Source of the DNA: Diphasiastrum complanatum
Taxonomy: Eukaryota; Streptophyta; Lycopodiopsida; Lycopodiales; Lycopodiaceae
Assembly (NCBI GenBank): GCA_029204225.1
Contig: CM055097.1
Location: 71,894,452-71,958,451, forward strand
Length of the DNA: 64,000 nt
Reading direction: 5' to 3'
Below are positions 12,907-23,965 of the stretch, one piece after another. How positions within the stretch are numbered: the stretch's first letter is position 1; each line of letters opens with the position of its first letter. Made by a program: the position numbers and the translations under genes. Below the pieces are notes generated by a model, which made no database searches, was not told where the DNA came from, and saw only the letters and a program-made list of their open reading frames with translations.

Positions 12907-13951
12907 ATGGGTGAGAATACATTGAGGTAAGTCCAATTTGATCGATCCTCACAGTTTTTGCTTACAATTATGTACTTCAACATAATGTATTGCAATTTAC
13001 ATTCTGGGAAATTGATTGTGATTTAGCTGATACAGTTCGATTATGATCTTGCAGCTTGCTGATCATGAGAGAATTTGATTTGCTTATGATCTTGCCGACA
13101 GAATTTGATTTGATTATATGAGCTCGCTGACACTGGGCAGTGATTGTGTGTACAGGTTGGAGGGGCAGGTGGTCATCGTCACAGGAGCCGCAAGCGGGAT
13201 AGGCGAGGCAGCAGCCAGAGGTTTCGCAGCTGAGGGTGCCAAGGTGATCATAACAGATGTGGATGAAACCCTGGGCAGCAGTGTGGCTGCTTCAATCCCC
13301 TCAGCTCACTTCCTGCGTGCGGACGTCTCACAAGAGGCGGATGTAGCAGCTGCTGTAGATTTCGCACTCTCCACCTATGGCCGCTTGGACATCATGCACA
13401 ATAATGCAGCCATAGCTGGGCCGCTGGGGCCAGTAACCCTTCTCGACATGGATGCCTTTGATAGGGTTTACTCCATCAACCTGCGAGGGCAGGTGCTGGG
13501 GATCAAGCATGCTGCCAGAGCCATGATACCTGCTCACCGAGGCACCATCATCTGCACCTCCAGTGTGGCCACTATCCTGGGTGGAAGCGCACCCAATGCC
13601 TACACTTTCGTCAAATCTGCCATCCCTGGCATTGTTCGCAGCGCAGCAGCTGAATTAGGACCTCATGGCATCCGTGTCAATGCCATCTCGCCCTTGGGAG
13701 TGCCCACACCCGGCATGCTGGGTGGATTGAAGACCCTCGGGGCTGGAAATCTGACATTTGAAGACATGCAGCGGATGCTTGATGAAGGATCGGAATTCAA
13801 AGGGAAACCTCTCAGGGCTGAACACATCGCTCAGGCAGCGGTGTTCCTGGCCAGTGATGCGGGTGGCTATATCAGTGGTCAGAATTTGGTTATCGACGGG
13901 GGTTTTAGTGTCACGAAAACATATAACCCTTTTATGAGCCTCCTCAAGTAA
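12907..13951 (+). CDS. Short-chain dehydrogenase/reductase (plant SDR110C-like), two exons
   Basis: This NAD(P)-dependent oxidoreductase of the classical SDR fold is complete. The model is exon 1 12907-12926, intron 12927-13155 (GTAAGT...TACAG) and exon 2 13156-13951, giving 271 residues. Splicing yields the N-terminus MGENTLRLEGQVV, the standard plant SDR opening; an in-frame ATG at 13118 lies inside the intron and is unlikely to be the start. Visible motifs are the cofactor loop TGAASGIG, Asp in ITDVD (suggesting NAD preference), HNNAA, catalytic Ser in CTSSVA, YTFVK (YxxxK) and a GG-rich C-terminus (VIDGGFS). Relatives include secoisolariciresinol dehydrogenase-like, ABA2-like and tropinone-reductase-like enzymes. 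The substrate cannot be read from sequence. No organelle signal is evident, so a cytosolic location is inferred. It is the only intact gene here and is GC-richer than its surroundings. Confidence 0.93.
12927..13155 (+). other. Intron 1 of the SDR gene
   Basis: The donor is AG|GTAAGT and the acceptor is TGTACAG|G. Removing these 229 bp joins the two exons in phase and restores the RLEGQ motif typical of the family. An intron very near the start codon is common in plant members of this SDR group. Confidence 0.88.
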
Positions 13952-14138
13952 GCTGAGATCACTTCAGCTTATGGAAGAGGAAAGCATTCTATATACAATC
14001 ACCGGAAACGGTGGTGTTGCGAGAACCCGAATATACTTCTCTTTGAAACCGTGAATTATACCATTTTAGAAAGGTTCCTTGTTGTTGGATTTTTCGTTCA
14101 CCAATTGGCTTTAGATAGAGGATGCGACCTTGTTGTAA

Positions 14139-14477
14139 GACAGCAAGATCCTAGGATTATGTTCAGATTTGGCCAACTACAGATCAAGAAGCCCACTCTA
14201 GGCTTAAAATCTAAAATAATATTCTAGTTACTCTTCTGTAATCATAAAAATTTTGAGTAGTGAATTTATTTGATCTATTCTGACAGCATACACGACTCTT
14301 GGGAACGTTAACTGGAACGCTATCACTTTTATCTTTGAAGGTTTTTTGCATTCAATCATTCATTCTGGAGGCCTTTAGCTGTTTTCAAAATCCCATTGTT
14401 AATTAAAAGTAAAGCTAGGTGGTCTTTTCCTAAGCCCATTGCTTTCTCTCTGGCCAAAGCTGCAATCCTTTCTAGTT
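14139..14477. repeat. SDR 3'-flank duplication, copy 1
   Basis: This copy starts GACAGCAAGATCCTAGG and matches 14583-14873 along its length. It contains about 50 bp (near 14318-14368, including ATCTTTGAAGG) that copy 2 lacks. It lies about 190 bp beyond the SDR stop codon, so it may include 3' UTR or terminator sequence. Confidence 0.85.
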
Positions 14478-14582
14478 AGTCTGAACAAGTTTCTACTGCA
14501 AGCAGAGAACTTCTTTGAACAGGAGCATACTATAATTCTCAGACCTAGTCTTTTACTTGCTTAATATGTGCATTTCTTGTAT

Positions 14583-14873
14583 GACAGCAAGATCCTAGGA
14601 TTTTATGTTCAGATTTGGCCAACTACAGATTAGGAAGCCCACTCTAGGCTTAAAATCTGAAATAATATTCTATTTACTCTTCTGTAATCCTAAAAATTTG
14701 AGTAGTGAATTCATTTTATCTCTTCTGACAGCATACATGACTCTTGGGAACGTCAACTGGAATAGGCCTTTAGCTGTTTTCAAAATCTCATAGTTAATTT
14801 AAAAGTAAAGCTAAATGGTCTTTCCCCAAGCCCATTGCTTTCTCTCTGGCGAAAGCTGCAATCCTTCCCTAGC
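14583..14873. repeat. SDR 3'-flank duplication, copy 2
   Basis: This is a direct copy of 14139-14477, offset by 444 bp and with a 50-bp internal gap. Its right end coincides with the point where the minus-strand transposase relic loses similarity. That suggests both features share one breakpoint. Confidence 0.85.
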
Positions 14874-16387
14874 AGTGTTGTCAAGTTGCAAATAAAGTAT
14901 TTCCGGAAGGTTTTCACCGGATTCGCAAATTATCTTATGTACAATGGTGGTCGTCAAATTTGGATCGTTTCGAACATTGGGATAATTTAAAAAGACCTTG
15001 GACTCCAAAGTGCCATTAAACACAAGTGCTCCAGCTAGATGAACCTGAATAAAATCTGCCTCGTTCAAATTTTTGGACGCTCTGACAAAATGAAGCAACA
15101 TTGTTTTCTTTTGATCCATGCCGTCAATAATAAGGCCCAGATATTTTTGTGGACATTCCAAACATTTCTTTTGATGCTTGGCCAACTTTTGTCTTTCAAC
15201 TGTTTGTTGATCTCTATGCACTTGAAGGGCTTTTGCAACATCCACTGAAAATACAATGAACTTATTTTATAGAATAAAGATACCATAATGGTCTTAAAAA
15301 AGATTGCAATTTAAATTTTTTCGATTCAGAAACTATTAAAATGAATGACAAATTTGATTAATATTTACCTTTATCATCATTGGTCTTTGCAAGTTGTTTT
15401 GCAGACTTTAACAACTCGCAAGTGGATCATACTGTCATTCGTGATTTTTTTAGAATCTTTACCAATCTAAAATCTCTTTTCCAAATTCTAAGAACATATG
15501 AGTAACTCAAATAGGGAACATTTTTTGTTTTGGCAAACTCTTGTACATCAAAAATATTTCTAATTTTGTAAAATTATCCGGCAAGTGAAAATATAAAGAA
15601 CAATTCGACCTTGTAAGGATCCCCATTATGTTGGGTCTTTCTGAAGTCGTGCATGTATTTGTTGAAGCTGTGAGTTTCCGATTGTGTGAACTGCTTTGTA
15701 AGCTTTGCGATAAACGTCCAAAGCATTCAAAAAATACGAATAGGTGTTTTTATCCGGCCTCACTGTTGTACACAAATAGTAATTTCTCTCATCCTTCGTA
15801 AAAAGAAGTTTGATCTTAATTCTTCAATTTCTTTGATACGCAGTTTCTGTAAACAACAGGATGAGAAGATCTCAAGTCTCTCATGTATTTTTCTTTGAAT
15901 TGAACTTGTGACATTAGTAGGTGCTTGAACTGGTTGAGAAGGTGTTGGAATTTTATGACTCAGAATTTTGGCTCCAACCTCAAGATGTTCTGGACCCTCA
16001 GAAGACTCTAAATTTTCAGTAAACATAGCCCTTTTAGATTTAACACGACGAACATCACTTTGAGAAGGTCTCTCATGAACATGAGAAAAGCTTGAATGTC
16101 GCGGATCAACAGACTTACACGGATCTGTTGATTTACTAGATTCAATAACCGAGTGAATTGAAGCTTTTGAATCATCACTCAGTTATTCAACTTGTTCAAA
16201 AGAACAATGTTCTAATTGTGCAGAGCTTCTATCTAAAGAAGAAGATGAGGTCGAAAGATTTGACACAAGTTGAGTTACAAGTGTCATTTCTTGAAATGTA
16301 CTTGCATGAGGAATTTTAGAAGATGAACTCGTAAATGATGATGATGCCACACCATTTACGAAAACAAAGAGTGTGCAAGCTCGCAGG

Positions 16388-16452
<65 letters not shown>

Positions 16453-16464
16453 ATGGCTTGGCAT
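14874..16464 (-). pseudogene. Spliced DUF7869-like transposase gene, truncated
   Basis: Read leftwards, a Ser-rich N-terminal part (16464-15760) carries a stop near 16181. A middle exon follows (about 15760-15369), with broken frames and the KKSRMT and AKQLAKTNDDK motifs. A splice donor (AAAG|GTAAAT) and acceptor (TTTTCAG|TG near 15248) then join in frame to the last exon (15245-14874). That exon contains LGLIIDGMDQKKT, VHLAGALVFNG, LNYPNV and LYLQLDNTARE. These motifs fit a DUF7869-type RNase H-like family thought to be transposon-derived, with the Asp residues of IIDGMD and LQLDN as probable catalytic positions. The frame runs into the SDR-flank duplication just where NTAREN should continue. 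Family assignment is from memory and no function is tested. Confidence 0.65.
16391..16449. repeat. (GA)n microsatellite
   Basis: This is an uninterrupted run of about 59 bp of GA dinucleotides. It sits at the 5' edge of the minus-strand transposase relic and is read there as an artificial Leu-Ser repeat. Confidence 0.95.
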
Positions 16465-16469
16465 TAAAG

Positions 16470-17330
16470 CTCTACATACTTTGATGTCTATTCTAGTAAA
16501 CTTTTGCTAGTTAAATATATTTTCAATGATGGCTTGGCTTTAAAAGGCTCTATATGCTTTCATGAGTAGTTTACATATTCTAATTAGCTCATTCTAACAC
16601 ATACATTTTTTTCTTTGAATCTTTTACAAATATTTTGAAGGACTTTAAATTAAAGAACATCATAGCTGTTGAGCCAACAACCTAATAAATATAAAGCTCA
16701 TGGACATTACAAGTAGAAAAGGTTCTTCTGAAATTCATGAACTAAGAACAAAAGAATCCACAAAATGTTGACATAATTGTGTTCAAAAAATCTATCTACG
16801 TAGTATACCATCGAATTTTGTAATCTAAAATTCAAAGCTCGATAGAGAATTTTTTATTTCTTATAACAATGTTAATTGATCTAGAAAATCAAGTTTGATG
16901 TAAGGATCCCTTGATTTTACAACAAATCTAAGGGCCATTTTGCGACAACCAACTAGTAGAATTCACTAGAAACACCATTGTTGTATAAATTAGGTCCATT
17001 GGTTAAGTTTAGAAATAAATTCTATGAATAAATTTAGTAAAGGTTTTCACTTTATGGGTTCAAGGATCTCTCTTTGTCATGGAAACTCCAAAAATGCCTT
17101 ATCCTAGTTAGACTTTTTGAGATATGAGAATCGTTATGACACTCCAACATGATACGCAAGTTGTAAATAGTCCCAAACCAAGAATGAAAGTACCACTCCA
17201 ACATTATACATAAATGACAAGAGAAATGACACACAAAACAATGTCATGAAAATAAAATGTTATGACAAAGCTACAATAATTATGCCTAATGAAAATTCAA
17301 CGTAGCAATAGACATGTCGATGTCCAGTCA
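16470..17330. other. AT-rich region without recognisable gene
   Basis: No coding similarity, LTR end or strong repeat was found here. It lies between the transposase relic and the LINE. Confidence 0.5.
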
Positions 17331-17331
17331 T

Positions 17332-19035
17332 TTTTTTTTCTCAAAAAAGCTAGCTGTAAGATTAGGAAATTTTATACAAAGTACATGCAGGAAATAAAAT
17401 TACAGAATTGAAAGTTTTTCAGCCTCTCTAAAAAGAAGCAGGGGGAAGATGCAAAAGTCACTGCTCTCGAATTCCCTCCTATTTCTATCTAGCCAGATGT
17501 TCCAAAGAGTAGTTACTCTAGTATGTTACCAAAAAGCATTAGTCTTAGCATCCTCAAATGTGATATCATTCAACAGTAAATATGTGTGGCTAAACCTCTT
17601 GAATCTAACATGGAAGCGCACAATAGAGAGGTCAGTCACTGATTTCCAAGGAACAATGAAAAAATAGGTGGATCACATCTTAAACAAATGTTTTGCATTT
17701 AGAGTAGACATGAAACACTTCACCTCTATAACAGGCACATATAGTAAGAGAACGTTGAAGAATCCTAAGAGAAAAAATTCTAAGTTTGTCGTTCTTGATA
17801 TTGTGAGTATGGCAAAATCTGGTCTTCCAAAGGTGGGGGGAGTCAGAGAGGGACCATTTGGAGTTGAACCAGGAGAAGGTGAAGTTAGGCTCCTTGGTGA
17901 CAGAGAAAAGAGAGGAGTAAGAAATCTTGTCCGACTTATCAAAGGCCTTAAAAAGCCATTTTTTTTCACAGTCAGAGGGTAACGAGGTGGTGAGGGGGCC
18001 AAGATCACCGTGGGGGAAAGCGTAGGTGAGGAAATTGGATTCCCTGGCGCAGAGGCCAAGATCATTTTTGAGACAAGAAAGGCTAAGGGAGTAAATAGAA
18101 TCCATAATGTTAGCTCATGTAACAAAACCTTTCCAACTTAGATTGCGACAAAGTCTCCCTTCAATCAAGGCCAAAGGCTTAGAGTTTAAGGTAGTAGCTT
18201 TAGAGAACCATAAGGACTCCAAGGAGTTGTCTCCATTCCAAAAGGTAAGCTCACACATAGAGAGTAAGACTCTGGAAATTGATTTGAAGAAGGGGGGAAG
18301 AGACGAAGTAAGACAAAAGTGGGAACGAGTGAAGTCAAGTAAACAAGAATGAAAAAGATTTTCCTCAGTCAAAGGAAAATAAGGGAGAATAGTCATCATC
18401 ATACGGCCGGGCCCAAGGTTGAGGGCAAGTAAAATTGAAGTGAATACGCCTGAAGAGAAGAGAGAGAGAGGTAGTGGTGGGGTCAAGAAGCCCAAACCCC
18501 CCTGATTTCTTAGGAGCAGTACAAATATCCCAGTTTAGGAGGCTAGGACCATTGTTCCAAAGAAACTTCATGAAAATCTTAGCAATGGAAAGGGAGAAAG
18601 AGGGAGGGAGAAACCAAAGGAAAAGAAAGTGGGTGAAGTAAGAGGAGATAATATACTTGAGAACAATGAGTCTAGCTGAGAAGGATAGGTCCGATGAGTT
18701 CCAGCTAGCAGGTACTTCTAGCTAATTCTATCAAAGGCTTTGTCAAAATCGACCTCAAGCACAAGAACTTGGTAATTAAACCAAAGAGAGAAATCTATGA
18801 CAAACCAGACATTCAAGATATTGTCAAAAAGGGACCTGCCTTTGATCAAGCCCGATTGGTTTTTAGGGAGGTGAGAGGAAAGGAGAGAGAATATCCTTCT
18901 GGTAATGGCCTTCGCAACAATCTTGTAGGAAGTGTTTAGCATCGTAAGAGGACGATAGTCAGAAATGATAGAGGGCGACTTAGCTTTAGGAACAAGTTTA
19001 ATAAGTTTCTGCAAGAAAGAGAGGGAAAGGAGCTT
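17332..19035 (-). mobile_element. LINE (L1-like) 3' half with deleted RT palm
   Basis: This is a non-LTR retrotransposon on the minus strand. RT motifs at 19014-18718 include LVPKAKSPSIISDYRPLTML, KNQSGLIKGRS and the motif-A-like DFDKAFDRIS. The next recognisable part (about 18710-18400) is the post-RT region, with SARLIVLKYI, KFLWNNGPSLLNWDICTAPKK and GGFGLLD, characteristic of plant LINEs. The FADD/YADD catalytic block and adjacent motifs are therefore missing. Degraded zinc-finger-type C-terminal sequence continues to about 17430. A run of nine T at about 17332-17340 fits the 3' poly(A) tail. The 5' side is cut by the LTR starting at 19041. Confidence 0.85.
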
Positions 19036-19040
19036 TTGTA

Positions 19041-20143
19041 TGTTACATACCTATGTAACTAGCAGTACTTCAGACCCCTATTGGTCCATTTAGTGTTGGG
19101 GGCTAAATGGGAAGTTACCCTTGGATAAGGGTTACCCTTAGGATTAAGGGTATGTTCCTTTGGATAAGGGCAGGGAAGTGACTATACCTTGGTTGGAGGT
19201 ATGGAGTCACGTGACCATTAGATAAGGGGTACCCTTAGGATTAAGAATAGATGCCTTAGATTAAGGTACTAGTGTTCTTGATTAAGCGCAGGTAGGTGTC
19301 TATCCCTTGGATGGAGGTATGGAACCTAGAGAGGTGTTAGAAAGTCATTGGATGACTATTTTTCTAAACCTTGGGCCTCAACCTTGAACCATATCACTTA
19401 ATTGGTCTAGGACCAAAGTATACATGCACAACTTGGGCATTGGGACCTAGTGGGAGGGCACACTTCTAATGGGTCCAATGAGTTCCCAACTCCCACAAGA
19501 AAGGCATTCAAAGAGTCATAGGTTATGGAAGGAGTCTCTTGACCTTCATAAGCCTATGAAGGCTCTTGGAGATTCTTTAACTCCCCTAGGCTTCTCTCTC
19601 TCTCATTGGATGAGCATGGAACTCCATAGTGCATTGGAGGGGTCCATGGGCCATCTATATGAGGGTAGTAGGGCGACCATTGGGGGGGGGGGTGGGGGGG
19701 AATCTCTGTTGTTTGCTTTGCTTATACTATAGTGTTGCTACTGGTGTGTAGAGTGCTTTCTTGTGGTAGTATGCTTAGGGTTTGGATCTTGCTTATGGTA
19801 TGGGACATAATTAGGATTTGGATCTTGAGTATGCTATGGAGTGTTGTGGTATGCTTGTGATTTGTTTATGGTTAACAAGGGAGTGCTAGATAGGTCTTTC
19901 TTGGAGCTTCGATCTAGCTATGGTTGGGTGGTGAATACTTGAGGCCACTTGTTATCTATCATTGTGTTCAAAGAGTAGGGACACAGGTGGAGGAGAGATC
20001 CTTGGAGGCTTGCAGATTCTTACTTGCAAGTGGAGACATCCTAGCTTGGAGTTGGGGAGCATCTTGAAGCCTGCAGGTTGCTTGGAGGACATTTGGAGGC
20101 TCTACCTTGGATTTGGAGGACTTTCTCACCTCTACCTGTAAAA
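19041..20143 (+). repeat. 5' LTR of Gypsy element J
   Basis: This begins TGTTACATAC and ends about GTAAAA, a decayed version of the expected GTAACA, one base before a tRNA-Met-type primer binding site. The left part (19109-19275) carries repeated words such as CCTTGGATAAGGG and CCCTTAGGATTAAG, likely U3 repeats. A G-run lies at 19681-19700. The 3' LTR of J is not seen in the window. Confidence 0.7.
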
Positions 20144-20144
20144 G

Positions 20145-20156
20145 TGGTATCAGAGC
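20145..20156 (+). other. Primer binding site of Gypsy J
   Basis: TGGTATCAGAGC is complementary to the 3' end of plant initiator tRNA-Met. It marks the start of the internal region of J. The leader from here to about 21055 is non-coding. Confidence 0.85.
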
Positions 20157-21055
20157 TAGACAAAGGATGGTAACCTTCTTCAAGTTCTATTAAGATCATG
20201 AACTAATTTTTTTTTTTGGGAAAGATTATTGGCTTTTCTAGTTGTAGGAAGCTTGTAGTTGAAGTAGCCAATGAATCTAGTTCTCTTTGGAAGAGAGTAG
20301 TGATGCTTATAGAATTGTTTAGGGACTAATTTTTTGATCATGTTAGAGAAGTTTTAAATTAGGCTTTGGTTCAAAACTAGTGTTGTTTTTGGCATAAATG
20401 AAGTGTTTGAAGTTCTAATTTTCATTTTGAAGTTCTATTTTTCAGACCTGTAAATCTGAAAATCAGATCTGAAAAGTGAAGTTTTCATCCAAACTTCATT
20501 AGTTACACCTTTTTATCTTCTAGTTTCATGAAAACGGCAATGTAGGAAGGAAATGGTAGTGTAGCTTTGTGCCTAAAACAAGTTTTGAAATTCTATTTTT
20601 TGTCATTTTGAAGAACTGATTTTCAGATCTTTACATCTGAAAATCAGATCTGAAAATTGAAGCTTTCATAAAGCTTCATTAGTTTTCCATTTCTGGACAC
20701 TAGTTTCATGGATTTGGAGATCTAGAAGTGAGAAATGTGAAAATTTTGGTTTCTTTGAAATGAAAGTGGAAATGGAATTGGAATTGGAATGAGAACTTTA
20801 TGTAAACATTAGCTTGGATTAGTTAATTGAAGTTTACATAAAGATTTGGTTTTCATCTTTGCTTTGGATTAAGGCAAATGTAGCTTGTTGTTGTTTTTCA
20901 CTTAAGCTTGGATTGAGCTTACAAACAATAAGATTGAATGAATAGAAGTAAATGCTTTTTATTTGCATTGGATGTAAGAACCGAAGCATTTCTATCATTC
21001 GAATTTGAGCACTTGTTGTTGTAATTGATAATAGGAAAACACACAAGCAACCCCA

Positions 21056-22085
21056 ATGGATCAAACCAATGAAAACCCAACATTTGATCTATCAAACTTA
21101 TCCAATGTGGCACAAGCTCTTGAACTTTTATACTAACAAATTCAAGCCACTAATAAGCAGCTTCTTTAATCAAAGAAACCAAGACTTAGAGTCTAGGTTA
21201 GCCAATCAGAAGAAGCATGTAGTTCCACCTCCCGTAAAAGTGTTTAAGGGGGAGAAGAAAGATAGGAACTTACAAGTGGTAAGTTCTTGGCTAAATGTTT
21301 GGAACAAATACTTTTCCATGAACCAATTCCCTGAATCTGAAAAGTTATCCACTGTCACCATGCTCCTTGAAGGAAGAGCCTTAGTTTGGTGGGATGACTT
21401 ATTTGCAAATGGCAGTCAATCTTGTACATGGGACGATTTTTGCAAGCTTTTTGGGGATTATTTTCTACCACTTTTAGATGACTATGAACACTTCCAAAAG
21501 TTGTCATCTAACCATGAATAAAGGTTTGGAACCATTTATTCAAGATTTTCATGAGTACCTGAATCCACTTTATAGTGACATTCTGCCTAAGGTACAAATG
21601 TTAATGTTCATTGATGGGTTACCAAAAGATTATCAAGTGGATGTTCGTAGAAACCATCCAAAAACCCTAGAAGATGCTATTAGGGCTACAAAATACTTTG
21701 ATGACACACCTAAGCCAGCTAGGGGTCAATAGCCTAATGAGTAGAAAAAAAGTTTTCAATTTAAGAGGAATGATCGGGAAGTTGTTAGTGAAACACATCC
21801 CAATTCCAACAATCCTAAGAAAACCAAGAAAAACTTTAAAACCCATCAAGGTGGCAATGATAAAGCTGAAGCTCGTAAGAAGAACATGTGCTTTAAGTGC
21901 AATGGTGAGGGTCACCTTGCACATGATTCCATCAAAAAACAAGTTTCAACCTCAGGTAATCTATCTCGAAGTAATGAGATGGATGTTTGTTTCCTTAGTT
22001 CTTTAGTTTTTAGACCTAATGACCTTATTTGCATTAAAGGTAAAGTTAATGATCAAGTTGTTAATGTTCTTTTTGACACGAGATC
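21056..22085 (+). pseudogene. Gypsy J gag and start of protease
   Basis: The likely gag start is the ATG at 21056 (MDQTNENPTFDL), soon followed by stops and a frameshift. The retrotransposon-gag domain is clear at 21180-21720 (FSMNQFPESEKLSTV, ALVWWDDLF, PFIQDFHEYLN, MLMFIDGLPKDY). A zinc knuckle, CFKCNGEGHLAHDS, has its last Cys replaced by Ser. The protease begins with NVLFDTRS, where the usual catalytic DTG/DSG reads DTR. The frame is then cut at 22085 by Copia A and resumes at 29869. Confidence 0.88.
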
Positions 22086-22806
22086 TGTGAATCTTATTAA
22101 AATATTATCTTCCTATCTCGAGTTTGGGGCCATGTCCATGGCGATTTTCACTAAATTTCATGTTGTACATAAAAGGCATGTGAATTGAGCACATAACCTT
22201 CTAGTATAGGTCAGATTTGAGTTAGATAGATTCAATTTTGATGACATGCAGAAGTTTAGATAGCATGCAATGTCATACTGTATGCATGCAAGCCACATGC
22301 AATCAGTGCATGCAATATGCAAAGTGGTTTATGTGATTTACACATGTCTAGGTAATTTTATGAGTTGACATGCAGTACATGCAACATCCATGCATGTAGT
22401 TACACATGTGGATCTCTGGTAGGTGAATTAGTTCAGTTAAGTGGACTTCCCATGCAACTCCACTGTAGGAATTCGAGTCTCTCTCATGTAGGGAAAGCTT
22501 GGCATGTTTTTCCATATTGTGAATAATGAGATTTTGGTGTTTTGGACTCATTCTCTCTCTACTTGAGTTTTCTATCATTGATTTTGTCTCTCTACTTGAG
22601 AGCAGCCTGTCTTTCCCATACTGAACACTTAGAATTATTTGTAACATTCAATTCTCAAAGTGAGGAGTTAGATTTTTCAGTCAGATGTATGCCATTGAGC
22701 TCTTGCCTTAGATTTTTCAAGCATACCGATCTTTGATCAATATTGTGCAATCACAACACCTCAATAAGAGTGTGTGGTGGAGTTCACACGTGCTAAAAAC
22801 TTCACA
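22086..22806 (+). repeat. 5' LTR of Copia A
   Basis: This 721-bp LTR is highly similar to 31195-31919 (Copia B). The U3 part (22240-22400) holds about eight CATGCA (RY-type) words. The right end, CTTCACA, abuts TGGTATCAGAGC. Confidence 0.9.
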
Positions 22807-22820
22807 TGGTATCAGAGCTT
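22807..22820 (+). other. Primer binding site of Copia A
   Basis: TGGTATCAGAGCTT follows the LTR without a gap, as is usual for plant Copia elements primed by initiator tRNA-Met. Confidence 0.92.
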
Positions 22821-23714
22821 CATGCTTTGAAGAGGTGAGGGTGTATACATCAGATCATCAGTGTTTTTGCTTGCAGGAACTCGGATTTCGGAGAAGGATT
22901 CAAACTCACTGAGAAACAAGCAATCTATGGATCATAAGTGGATCAAATCAAGGATGATCTAATCCAGCGGAGCTCTGTACGGACATAGAGCTCACACGTG
23001 TGAAATCAGCCCTCATTAATGAGTGGTACTTCTCAAGGAATGATCCACATTTGATGTTCTATAGCTTGTTGGATAGGTATTGGAGAGTAGAATGTGTTGC
23101 TCTTGTCTTTAAATCAATTTGATTTGTTTTTAGAAGAGTTTTAGGCAATCAGAGAGTTTGAGAGGGTACTCAACTCGTGGGATATCCAAAGTGAGCACAC
23201 ATCTGTCTTTTTCACCATTTTTCATCAATTTTCACTGTCAATCAAGTAGGATTGGATAGAAGTGAGTGTTTTGAGGTCTTAGACTTTTCATTTCACACAT
23301 ACTACTGTGTTTGAGTTGAAAGTAAGTTCCTAGCGAGTTTATCAGTACATTGAAACTCGTGAGAGAGATAGACTTCTTGCTTGCATGGGCTTGTTCTTTT
23401 GTGACTGAAGCAAGATCCAAATTCAAGATAGATTGATTTTCTATATCGAGAATTTGTTCTCACATCTGTTGCTAGATTTCATAGGTTGGATCAACATCAT
23501 CAGTGTTAGATCCTGGGCTGAGTTAGCAAGCAACATTTTTCAACCACTACAAGAATTGCCACAATTTTTTACGGGATTTTCGACGTAAAATTGTGTTTTA
23601 ATTTTTTTTTTGAATCGACGCGGGCGTCGAAAAATACGTCGCTATGAGGTCGTCAGAATTCGTCGGAATCCGACGCCAAGCCCAAAATCGGCAACAGGCA
23701 AACCGGAGAACATG

Positions 23715-23930
23715 CCACGTGGAAGTCGGATTTCGACGGCCCTGCCACGTGGACGTTCGATGTCCACGTGGAAAAAAAAAACCGAAAAATAAATTTTTTT
23801 TTTTGCCACATGGACATCGGATTTCGACGTCCACGTGGAAAAAAAAATCGAATTTTTTTTTGTTTTGCCACATGGACATCGGATTCCGACGTCCACGTGG
23901 CCAGAGCGTCGGAATCCGACGTCCACGTGG
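23715..23930. promoter_or_regulatory. Six CCACGTGG palindromes in CACTA left end
   Basis: The 8-bp palindrome CCACGTGG (G-box core CACGTG) occurs at 23715, 23745, 23764, 23831, 23893 and 23923. It alternates with GTCGGAWTCCGAC repeats. G-boxes are known bHLH/bZIP sites in plants. Whether they act as such here, or belong to the transposase binding array, is inference. Confidence 0.7.
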
Positions 23931-23965
23931 CAAAAAGAAAATCGTGGCAAAAACCAAACATACTC

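Noticed and set aside
13118-13155. ATG at 13118 as start of the SDR protein
   Set aside because: It lies inside an intron with good splice sites. The spliced start at 12907 gives the family-typical N-terminus.
17668-18352. Plus-strand frames across the LINE
   Set aside because: They are antisense shadows of the LINE C-terminal region, which is read on the minus strand.
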